In this document: positions 1 to 4,238 of the stretch, piece by piece | How the letters are laid out: the number at the start of each line of letters is the position of its first letter | Position numbering within the stretch: the first letter of the stretch is position 1 | From: Actinomycetota bacterium | GTDB lineage: Bacteria; Actinomycetota; Thermoleophilia; Solirubrobacterales; Thermoleophilaceae | Reading direction: 5' to 3' | DNA length: 5,622 nucleotides | Assembly (NCBI GenBank): GCA_005885165.1 | Contig: VAXR01000037.1 | Coordinates: 10,416-16,037 of the forward strand | Program-made: the position numbers and the translations under genes | Notes under the pieces: model-generated | Seen by the model: the letters and a program-made list of their open reading frames with translations, nothing else | The model's database searches: none | Told to the model about the DNA's origin: nothing

Positions 1-921
1 TCGCGCATCGTCACGGGCGTGGCCGAGCGAGTCGGCGCGTCCGTGGCGAACCTGCGCGTCATGCGCCAGACAAGGCGGGGCCGGCTGCCGTCGGGCGGCG
101 GCAGCGCGGTGGTGCTCACCCCGGACGGATACCTGCTGACCTCCGCGCACGTCGTATCGAGGCGCAGCAGCACCGGGCGGGCGTCGCTCGTCGACGGCCG
201 CGAGTTCGACTTCTCGGTGGTCGGTGCGGACCGCTTCTCCGACCTCGCGATCCTGCGCGCCGATGCCCGCGACCTCACCGCCGCCGAGCTCGGCGACGCC
301 GAGAGGCTGCGGGTCGGCCAGCTGGTCGTGGCGATCGGCAACCCGAACGGCTTCGCCGGGTCGGTGACGGCGGGCGTCGTGTCAGCGCTGGGCCGCTCGC
401 TGCCGGCCGGCACGCGCGGCGGTCACCGGCGAGTGATCGACAACGTGATCCAGACCGACGCCGCGCTCAACCCCGGGAGCTCCGGCGGCGCGCTCGTGAA
501 CAGCCGCGGCGAGGTGGTCGGCGTGAACACCGCCGTGGCCGGCATCGGGCTGGGGCTGGCCGTCCCGATCAACGCCGCCACGCGCGGGGTGATCGGCGCG
601 CTGATGAGCGAGGGCCGCGTGCGCCGCGCCTACCTAGGGATCGCCGGCGGGCCGCGGCCGCTCCCGCCGCGCGTTCGGTCGCGATTCGACATCGATGCCG
701 CCGTCGAGGTCGTGGAGGTTCTGCCCGACAGTCCGGCGGCGCGCGCCGGGCTCCGGCCGGAGGACCTGATCGTGGCGGTCGACGACAAGCCGACCGCCTC
801 GGTCTACGACCTTCAGCGCCTGATGGTGGCGGAGCTGATCGGCACCGCGATCCCGATCACGGTCGTCCGCGACGGCCGCGAGCTCGAGCTGAGCCTGGTG
901 CCGGCGGAGATGACCGAGTAG
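1..921 (+). CDS. HtrA/Deg-family trypsin-like serine protease with C-terminal PDZ domain (5' partial)
   Basis: ATP-independent protease/chaperone of the HtrA (S1C) family, which degrades or holds misfolded proteins. The frame is open from base 1, and the codons before the GTG at 19 (SRIVTG) read as real protein, so the start lies upstream. Probably only a short N-terminal piece is missing, because the usual lead-in to the protease fold (AERVGASVANLRV) is present. The catalytic triad is complete: His in TSAHVV (codon 148-150), Asp in FSDLAILR (241-243) and Ser in NPGSSGGAL (481-483). The oxyanion loop and the following GEVVGVNTAV strand are normal. A PDZ domain runs from about nt 620 to 910, with carboxylate-binding loop YLGIAG and DSPAARAGLRPEDLIVAVD. 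No membrane segment is visible in this part. If the missing N-terminus is short, this would be a cytoplasmic form rather than the usual membrane-anchored actinobacterial HtrA; that is inference. It ends in TAG, and the next gene converges on it. Confidence 0.95.
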   Translation, partial: SRIVTGVAERVGASVANLRVMRQTRRGRLPSGGGSAVVLTPDGYLLTSAHVVSRRSSTGRASLVDGREFDFSVVGADRFSDLAILRADARDLTAAELGDAERLRVGQLVVAIGNPNGFAGSVTAGVVSALGRSLPAGTRGGHRRVIDNVIQTDAALNPGSSGGALVNSRGEVVGVNTAVAGIGLGLAVPINAATRGVIGALMSEGRVRRAYLGIAGGPRPLPPRVRSRFDIDAAVEVVEVLPDSPAARAGLRPEDLIVAVDDKPTASVYDLQRLMVAELIGTAIPITVVRDGRELELSLVPAEMTE

Positions 922-929
922 GGTCGCGA

Positions 930-985
930 CGCTCGTCCCGCTTGGCGCTCCGCTCGTCTCGCTCCATCCCATCGCCGCCGCGCTC
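930..985 (+). repeat. CGCTC pentamer cluster downstream of the protease gene
   Basis: CGCTC starts at 930, 946, 951, 960 and 981, five copies within 56 bp of the protease stop codon. The 11-mer GCGCTCCGCTC at 945-955 has an exact reverse complement at 1321-1331, behind the opposing gene. Function is unknown; it could take part in 3'-end formation. Confidence 0.5.
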
Positions 986-1036
986 AGCTCCTGCCATGCG
1001 GTGGCTTCGGGCCTGGTCGGTTGGGCGACGAAGGGG

Positions 1037-1093
1037 GAGCCCGGGTGGTTGCGGCGCTCAGTGCGTTACGGCACTGTCACACGGGCCGGGCTC
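1037..1093. repeat. Nested inverted repeat (outer stem 1037-1044/1086-1093, inner hairpin 1059-1076)
   Basis: GAGCCCGG at 1037-1044 is the exact reverse complement of CCGGGCTC at 1086-1093. Enclosed between them is a second perfect hairpin, CAGTGC (1059-1064), loop GTTACG, GCACTG (1071-1076). An additional GTG/CAC pairing (1045-1047 with 1080-1082) is possible if GGG at 1083-1085 bulges out. The nested arrangement is compatible with a folded RNA on either strand. Short GC-rich stems also arise easily by chance, so confidence is moderate. Confidence 0.45.
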
Positions 1094-1127
1094 GCTTGGC
1101 TGGGGGTCCATTCTGCGCACCTACAGG

Positions 1128-1176
1128 CAGCCGTCCTGACTTGACCACCGTATGTGTGGCTAACTCAGGACAGCTG
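1128..1176. repeat. 49-nt interrupted hairpin (imperfect palindrome)
   Basis: The two arms pair in register over 21 positions with three single mismatches: CAGC/GCTG (1128-1131 with 1173-1176), mismatch C/A, GTCCTGA/TCAGGAC (1133-1139 with 1165-1171), mismatch C/C, TTG/TAA with one G-U pair (1141-1143 with 1161-1163), mismatch A/C, and CCAC/GTGG (1145-1148 with 1156-1159). The loop is the 7-nt CGTATGT (1149-1155). That gives 18 pairs without any bulge. The G-U pair forms only in a plus-strand transcript, which slightly favours that strand as the RNA. The piece is visibly less GC-rich than its surroundings. No poly-U tract follows, so it is not a standard terminator. It could be a structured RNA element, a dyad operator, or a relic of a palindromic repeat family. 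Confidence 0.65.
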
Positions 1177-1204
1177 GTCGGGCGACCTACGCACGAAGGA
1201 CTCC

Positions 1205-1223
1205 TCGCCCTCCGCGGGGGCGA
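1205..1223. repeat. Short GC-rich hairpin downstream of the dehydrogenase gene
   Basis: TCGCCC (1205-1210) pairs with GGGCGA (1218-1223). The stem can extend inward by T-G and C-G to leave a CGC loop. It lies about 130 bp beyond the dehydrogenase stop on that gene's strand and lacks a T-run. A weak, T-less terminator or chance are both possible. Confidence 0.3.
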
Positions 1224-1312
1224 ACGCGGCGTGACAGCACTCTGACGAGCGCGCCGGGAACGTAACTTCCACCCGTTCTTCGTCGCCCTCCCGGGGGCCG
1301 CAGGTGGTGCGC

Positions 1313-1346
1313 GAGCGTAGGAGCGGAGCGCGCGAGCGGGTGAGCG
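1313..1346 (-). repeat. CGCTC pentamer cluster (GAGCG on +) downstream of the dehydrogenase gene
   Basis: GAGCG starts at 1313, 1321, 1326, 1334 and 1342 on the plus strand, so the dehydrogenase's sense strand carries five CGCTC copies within 34 bp immediately after its stop. A 9-bp direct repeat, GCGCGAGCG, lies at 1309-1317 and 1330-1338. The pattern mirrors the cluster behind the opposing protease gene. Confidence 0.5.
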
Positions 1347-1349
1347 GCG

Positions 1350-2096
1350 CTAGACGCTCTGCGTGAGGCCGCCGTCGACCAGCACGGCCGTGCCGGTCAC
1401 GTACGAGGCCTGCTCCGAGCAGAGGAACGCCGCAACCGCCGCGAGCTCTTCGACGGTCCCGAGCCGCCCGGCCGGCACCTGCTCCGCCGCGGCGCGCTCC
1501 GCGGCCTCGCGTGAGCCCGCCATCTCGAGGATGCGGTCGGTGGCGATCCGCCCCGGCAGCACCGAGTTGACCGTCACGCCGTCGCGCGCCACCTCGCGCG
1601 CGAGTGTCTTCAGCGCGCCGAGCAGCGCCGCGCGATGCGAGTTCGACAGGATGAGTCCGGGGATCGGCTCGCGCACCGCGCTCGAGGAGACGCTGACGAT
1701 CCGGCCGAAGCCGCGCTCGCGCATGCCGGGGACGACCCGCTCGACGATCGCCATCGGTCCGAGTACGAGATTTCGGTAGGCGGCGCTCCACTGCTCGCGG
1801 TCGAAGCCCAGCGGATCGCCGGCCGGCGGCCCCCCGGTGTTTGTGACCGCGATGTCGACCGGGCCGAGGCCGCGCTCCACCTCCTCGAGGAGTGCCGGCA
1901 CCGCGTCGAGGTCGGCGCTGTCGTGCACCAGCGGGAGCGCTCCGATTTCGCTCGCGGCGGCGTCGATGCCCTCGCGCGAGCGGGAGCTGACGGCCACCTT
2001 CGCGCCCTCGGCGGCGAGCGCTGCCGCGATGCCTCGCCCGATTCCCTTCGAGGCGCCCATGACGAGCGCGACGCGTCCCGAGAGCCCAAGTTCCAT
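1350..2096 (-). CDS. Atypical short-chain dehydrogenase/reductase (FabG-like, without YxxxK)
   Basis: A 248-aa protein of the classical SDR length, with a Rossmann fold expected to bind NAD(P)H. The dinucleotide motif is MGASKGIG (residues 13-20), DSADL (59-63) fits the adenine-pocket Asp region, and NTGG (86-89) replaces NNAG. Serines at 137-139 sit where the catalytic Ser lies. The C-terminus (PGRIATDRI, YVTGTAVLVDGG) is typical. The catalytic YxxxK is absent: the aligned segment is S151-N-S-H-R155 followed by AALLGALKTLAREVA. I recall a beta-ketoacyl-ACP-reductase-like SDR subgroup with an NTGGPP motif and this kind of LSNxxR segment, so the change is probably family-wide and not decay. 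Substrate and activity are unknown. The frame stays open far upstream, but the ATG at 2096 (MELGLSGRVALV) is the normal SDR N-terminus and no better start exists. No Shine-Dalgarno is visible. The gene diverges from the zinc-ribbon gene across 76 bp. Confidence 0.93.
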   Translation of the reverse strand: MELGLSGRVALVMGASKGIGRGIAAALAAEGAKVAVSSRSREGIDAAASEIGALPLVHDSADLDAVPALLEEVERGLGPVDIAVTNTGGPPAGDPLGFDREQWSAAYRNLVLGPMAIVERVVPGMRERGFGRIVSVSSSAVREPIPGLILSNSHRAALLGALKTLAREVARDGVTVNSVLPGRIATDRILEMAGSREAAERAAAEQVPAGRLGTVEELAAVAAFLCSEQASYVTGTAVLVDGGLTQSV

Positions 2097-2107
2097 GCGC
2101 ACCGAGC

Positions 2108-2113
2108 AGCGTA
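2108..2113 (-). promoter_or_regulatory. Candidate -10 element for the dehydrogenase gene
   Basis: On the minus strand TACGCT ends 11 nt before the ATG, which would place transcription start about 4 nt upstream of the codon. No good -35 is visible. The support is the TAnnnT pattern, the absence of a Shine-Dalgarno, and similar spacing at other starts in this window. Confidence 0.3.
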
Positions 2114-2160
2114 AACGTGTGCAAAGCTTGTGACGGATGTTTCGAACTTTCGTGGAGCGG

Positions 2161-2166
2161 TAGGTT
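2161..2166 (+). promoter_or_regulatory. Candidate -10 element (TAGGTT) for leaderless expression of the zinc-ribbon gene
   Basis: TAGGTT is followed by 6 nt (TCGCCC) and then the ATG at 2173, exactly the spacing expected if transcription starts on the A of the start codon. No Shine-Dalgarno precedes the ATG. The context GTAGGTTTCGCC recurs almost identically at 3217-3228, before the phosphorylase gene. A -35 is not evident. Confidence 0.45.
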
Positions 2167-2172
2167 TCGCCC

Positions 2173-2385
2173 ATGGGAGGACTGGTGCGCTGCGACGGGT
2201 GCGGGGCGCTCCGCTGGAGCCCCCTCCGGCCAGCAGCGGGACGGGAGCCTGCTGAGTGCGAGATCTGCGGCGAGCCCCTCAAGCCGGAGCGCCGGAGGCC
2301 GGGCCGCAAGTTCCGGGGAGGCGTCGCGCGGGAGCGCCGCGACGTCGCCCTGCCGATTTCAAGGCCGATCGAGCCGGCCGGCTGA
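2173..2385 (+). CDS. Small zinc-ribbon protein of unknown function
   Basis: A 70-aa basic protein. Two CxxC knuckles, C7-D-G-C10 and C29-E-I-C32, separated by 18 residues, form a clear zinc-ribbon-type metal site in the N-terminal half. The C-terminal half is Arg/Pro-rich (KPERRRPGRKFRGGVARERRD) and probably unstructured or nucleic-acid-contacting. The start is the ATG at 2173, reached through a leaderless-type -10; an internal start would remove the first knuckle. It is divergent from the dehydrogenase, and 122 bp separate it from the next gene on its strand. Metal binding is a safe inference from the motif. A nucleic-acid or protein-interaction role is only suggested by charge. I recognise no named family. 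Confidence 0.8.
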   Translation: MGGLVRCDGCGALRWSPLRPAAGREPAECEICGEPLKPERRRPGRKFRGGVARERRDVALPISRPIEPAG

Positions 2386-2433
2386 GCGGTCGTACATCCG
2401 TCCAGATGCCGCTGCAAGGGTTCAGACAACCGC

Positions 2434-2462
2434 TTGCGAGACGAGGCCCCCTGGCTTACCGT
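2434..2462 (+). promoter_or_regulatory. Candidate sigma70-type promoter for the 111-aa gene
   Basis: TTGCGA (2434-2439) and TACCGT (2457-2462) are separated by exactly 17 bp. This is the best-spaced -35/-10 pair in the window. Transcription would begin near 2469, leaving about 39 nt of leader before the ATG at 2508. It may serve the 111-aa gene, the hotdog remnant and the phosphorylase together. Confidence 0.45.
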
Positions 2463-2507
2463 GAGTACAAGCAGCGCCCCATCGCGTGCCGCCTTCGGAT
2501 CGACGGG

Positions 2508-2843
2508 ATGCCCGTCCGCAGCGAGACGCTCCTGACGGAGGCCGGCCCGAACGCGCTCGTGCTGTCGACCACGCTGAGCGACCGCGGGATCTGGCTCGAC
2601 AGCACCTACCTGGGCCACGGCAGCGCCGAAACCCAGATCACCCATCTTCTCGTCGCCCCGGGCCGCTCGGGAGAGACCGAGTCGCGCACCGTCGCTCACG
2701 ACGAGATCCCGGTCATCCACGTCCGCAGGCTCTGCCTGTACGACCACCTGCAGCGGCTTCAGGACTTCCTCGATTCACTCGGTCACACCGGCCAGGTGCA
2801 CGGTCTCGACCTCGCGATCGAGGCGGTCGAGCACATCGGCTGA
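2508..2843 (+). CDS. Hypothetical protein, 111 aa
   Basis: I do not recognise the family. The protein is mixed in character, with no signal peptide, membrane segment or cysteine cluster. Residues 17-31 (ALVLSTTLSDRGIWL) and 42-50 (TQITHLLVA) look like beta strands. Residues 77-107 look helical and hold DHLQRLQDFLDSLG, so an alpha/beta fold is likely. The frame is open from much further upstream, including an ATG at 2406. Codons between 2406 and 2507 include CAA, AGA, CTT, CGA and CGT, unlike the GC-ending codons further on, and a good promoter lies inside that stretch, so 2508 is preferred. Only a weak GGAT lies upstream as a ribosome site. The stop is 22 bp before the hotdog remnant, suggesting co-transcription. 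Confidence 0.7.
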   Translation: MPVRSETLLTEAGPNALVLSTTLSDRGIWLDSTYLGHGSAETQITHLLVAPGRSGETESRTVAHDEIPVIHVRRLCLYDHLQRLQDFLDSLGHTGQVHGLDLAIEAVEHIG

Positions 2844-2865
2844 TCCACCCCTCGCACGGGAGGCC

Positions 2866-3220
2866 ATGCAGACCGCGATGGCCGGCAGGCTGCCCGGCCT
2901 GCTCGGGGTCGAGCTGGTGGCGATCGAGCGCGGCTCGGTGGAGGCTCGGCTCCCGATCGAGGAGCAGCTCCTCGCCCCGAACGACTACCTCCACGCGGGG
3001 ACGGTCGTCACGCTGGCGGACAGCTGCTGCGGCATGGGCTGCATCGCGTCGCTGCCGGAGGGCGAACGCGACCCTTGCGCACGGCGGCCGGACCACGCAG
3101 GTCTGGGACGCCACGGTCACGCGCGAGTCCGATCGCAGGGACCTGGCGCTCTTCCGCTGCACGCAGTATCTGCTCGGGGCGGACGACGCTCGCACGCGCC
3201 GGCAGGGCCCGCGAGCGTAG
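2866..3220 (+). pseudogene. PaaI-type hotdog-fold thioesterase gene, disrupted by internal deletion and frameshift
   Basis: The first half, in the frame of the ATG at 2866, matches PaaI/acyl-CoA thioesterases: LPGLLGVELVAIERGSVEARL, then N39 and H43-A-G followed by TVVTLAD52SCCG, the catalytic-helix region, and SLPEG ending at 3063. The second half continues in the next frame from about 3068: ATLAHGGRTTQVWDATVT and LALFRCTQYLL, stopping at TAG 3218-3220. The central strand expected between them (typically GFTTIELKxNFL plus linker, about 25 residues) is absent from all three frames. A simple sequencing indel therefore does not explain it; a deletion of about 75 bp, congruent to 2 modulo 3, does. 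Left unrepaired, the first frame runs on through unrelated sequence. The coenzyme A ester hydrolase activity is probably lost. GGGAGG at 2858-2863 is a strong ribosome site but only 2 nt from the ATG. The gene lies 22 bp after the 111-aa gene and 12 bp before the phosphorylase. Confidence 0.8.
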
Positions 3221-3223
3221 ATT
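3218..3223 (+). promoter_or_regulatory. Candidate -10 element (TAGATT) for the phosphorylase gene
   Basis: TAGATT overlaps the stop codon of the hotdog remnant and ends 9 nt before the ATG at 3233, implying a leader of only about 2 nt. No Shine-Dalgarno precedes the ATG. The surrounding GTAGATTTCGCC differs at one base from GTAGGTTTCGCC at 2159-2170, before the zinc-ribbon gene. No clear -35. Confidence 0.4.
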
Positions 3224-3232
3224 TCGCCGCCG

Positions 3233-4024
3233 ATGAGGGTCGGCGTGCTCACGGGGACAGGCACCTACGCGTTCCCGGGTGCCGGCGAGGCGCGCGCCGA
3301 CACGGTGCCCACCGGCTTCGGCGACGTTCACGCCACGCGACTCGGTCTCGGCGAGGTCGAGGTGCTGCACATCTCTCGCCACGAGCCGGGCCACCGTCGG
3401 CTCTCGAACCACGTTGCGCACCGGGCCAACATCGCCGCCCTGATCGAGCGCGACGTGGAGGCGGTGATCGCGGTCACCGTCTGCGGCGCCGTCGATCCGA
3501 CGGTCCCCCTGGGGTCCCTGATCGTCTTCGACGACCTCCATTTCCTCGCAAACCGCCTCGCCGACGGGTCGCTCTGCACGCTCTACGACCAACCCGGCGA
3601 TCGCCTCCGCGGTCACTGGATCTACGAGTCGCCGTTCGCGCCCGGCCTGCGCGAGGTGCTCCTCGCCGCCTCCCGGGAGGCGGGTGTTCCGGCCCGCGAC
3701 GGCGGCTGCTACGGGCACGTCGACGGGCCGCGCTTCAACACCAAGGCCGAGATCAGGTCGCTCGCCGCCGCGGGCGTGACGGCGGTGAGCCAGACCGCCG
3801 GGCCGGAGACGGTGCTCGCCGGGGAGGCCGAGCTGCCGTACGCCCTGATCGGCTACGCCACCGACTACGCGAACGGTGTGAAGGAGGAGTCGACGCCCGT
3901 GGAGGAGCTGGTGCGGCTGATCGGCGCGAGCGGCGAGGTCTTCGGGAGCGTGCTGGCGAGGGCGCTCCCGCTGCTCGCGACCGCGGACCTCACCCCGCCC
4001 GGCGTGATCTACCGCTTCGAGTAG
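3233..4024 (+). CDS. MTAP/PNP-family purine nucleoside phosphorylase (probable 5'-methylthioadenosine phosphorylase)
   Basis: A 263-aa cytoplasmic enzyme of nucleoside phosphorylase family 2, which splits purine nucleosides with phosphate in salvage; MTAP members recycle methylthioadenosine from polyamine synthesis. Phosphate-site motifs are LTGTG (6-10) in place of GGSG, R49-H50 of the RHE/RHG loop, and H63-RANI. The base/ribose region has GPRFNTKAE (165-173), then VSQTAGPE (185-192) and ATDYA (209-213). By alignment with human MTAP, Met196-Thr197 become Q187-T188, Asp220 is kept as D211, and Asp222 becomes A213. The retained Asp favours a 6-aminopurine substrate, but the other changes leave specificity open, so no symbol is given. 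Length fits the family (about 260-290). The start follows a leaderless-type -10. The 3' end overlaps the proposed minus-strand gene by 35 bp. Confidence 0.92.
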   Translation: MRVGVLTGTGTYAFPGAGEARADTVPTGFGDVHATRLGLGEVEVLHISRHEPGHRRLSNHVAHRANIAALIERDVEAVIAVTVCGAVDPTVPLGSLIVFDDLHFLANRLADGSLCTLYDQPGDRLRGHWIYESPFAPGLREVLLAASREAGVPARDGGCYGHVDGPRFNTKAEIRSLAAAGVTAVSQTAGPETVLAGEAELPYALIGYATDYANGVKEESTPVEELVRLIGASGEVFGSVLARALPLLATADLTPPGVIYRFE

Positions 4025-4208
4025 ACCGCGCGCGCCGCCGCGCTGCGGCCAGCCCCCAGCGCGCCCACAGCGAGACCACGTCGGCCGTCGTCGACCACAG
4101 GTGCCCGGGCGGGCCCGTATAGATCCACGCGAGGAGCCTTCGCGGCGGCGACGCGGGTGGAAGAGCGGCGCCGGTATCGACCCGCGCACGTCCGCTCGGA
4201 GCGGCCAT
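3990..4208 (-). CDS. Small basic hypothetical protein (proposed), 72 aa
   Basis: The core, residues 23-62 (RRLLAWIYTGPPGHLW, then STTADVVSLWARWGLAAARRRAR), reads like a genuine protein. An aromatic, hydrophobic stretch around a TGPxGH turn is followed by an amphipathic segment and an Arg cluster. This resembles small conserved actinobacterial proteins with a TGPLGH motif, though that rests on memory. The hydrophobic stretch may associate with the membrane. The ATG at 4208 sits 6 nt behind TAGCGT on the minus strand, a leaderless-type arrangement facing away from tig. The last residues are low-complexity Arg/Ser and overlap the end of the phosphorylase gene by 35 bp, convergently. It could still be a chance frame in GC-rich DNA. 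Function unknown. Confidence 0.5.
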   Translation of the reverse strand: MAAPSGRARVDTGAALPPASPPRRLLAWIYTGPPGHLWSTTADVVSLWARWGLAAARRRARSTRSGRSRRAG

Positions 4209-4238
4209 GCCGCCACGCTATCGTGGCGCGGCCATGCC
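4201..4238 (+). repeat. 11-bp direct repeat GCGGCCATGCC (4201-4211 and 4228-4238)
   Basis: The two identical copies are 27 bp apart and both contain an ATG in the trigger-factor frame (4207 and 4234). They flank the 18-bp palindrome. The duplication makes the tig start ambiguous from sequence alone; the position of the -10-like TATCGT between them favours the second ATG. Confidence 0.6.
4211..4228. promoter_or_regulatory. Palindrome holding overlapping divergent -10 elements for tig and the minus-strand gene
   Basis: CGCCACG-CTAT-CGTGGCG is a perfect 7-bp inverted repeat with a 4-bp centre. Rightward it contains TATCGT (4219-4224), 9 nt before the tig ATG at 4234. Leftward it contains TAGCGT (4220-4215), 6 nt before the ATG at 4208. 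The hexamers share the TA at 4219-4220. Either reading fits leaderless or near-leaderless transcription. It may also be a repressor operator. No -35 was recognised for either direction. Confidence 0.45.

Larger units (their letters stand above)
922..1349. other. Gene-free convergent intergenic region with structured repeats
   Basis: These 428 bp lie between the 3' ends of the HtrA-type protease (+) and the dehydrogenase (-). Short open frames exist on both strands, but their amino-acid make-up is typical of GC-rich chance frames and none resembles a known protein. The interval instead holds CGCTC pentamer clusters just behind each flanking gene, and between them several inverted repeats (1037-1093, 1128-1176, 1205-1223), listed separately. 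No run of T follows any stem on either strand, so there is no classical intrinsic terminator. Confidence 0.75.

Noticed and set aside
1020..1130. tRNA or other classical RNA gene in the intergenic region
   Set aside because: Stems are present, but there is no T-loop GTTCRA motif, anticodon arm or acceptor pairing in a cloverleaf arrangement.
1128..1176. Integron attC site
   Set aside because: The hairpin superficially resembles attC, but canonical RYYYAAC/GTTRRRY core sites are not present at the arms and no cassette or integrase is nearby.
1200..1300. Tandem or CRISPR-like repeat (TCGCCCTCC followed by a G run at about 1205 and 1283)
   Set aside because: Only two imperfect copies of a short GC-rich word, with no regular spacing and no further units.
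1165..1349. C-terminal coding extension on the minus strand beyond the dehydrogenase stop
   Set aside because: The frame that reads through here is not the dehydrogenase frame and is a shadow upstream of 1350, with no start of its own. The protein-like look of its last residues is not enough to call a gene.
1350..2747. Long minus-strand open frame extending the dehydrogenase upstream to 465 residues
   Set aside because: The extra N-terminal part has no SDR-like or other domain character, covers the zinc-ribbon and 111-aa genes in antisense, and the natural SDR start (MELGLSGRVALV) is at 2096.
2866..4122. 418-residue plus-strand frame starting at the hotdog ATG
   Set aside because: Only its first 66 or so residues are family-like. 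After about 3063 it is Arg/Ala-rich shadow sequence, out of frame with the rest of the hotdog gene and with the phosphorylase.
3008..4216. 402-residue minus-strand frame opposite the phosphorylase
   Set aside because: Low-complexity Arg/Gly/Ala composition, no recognisable motifs, and fully antisense to a gene with clear catalytic motifs. It is a GC-rich shadow.
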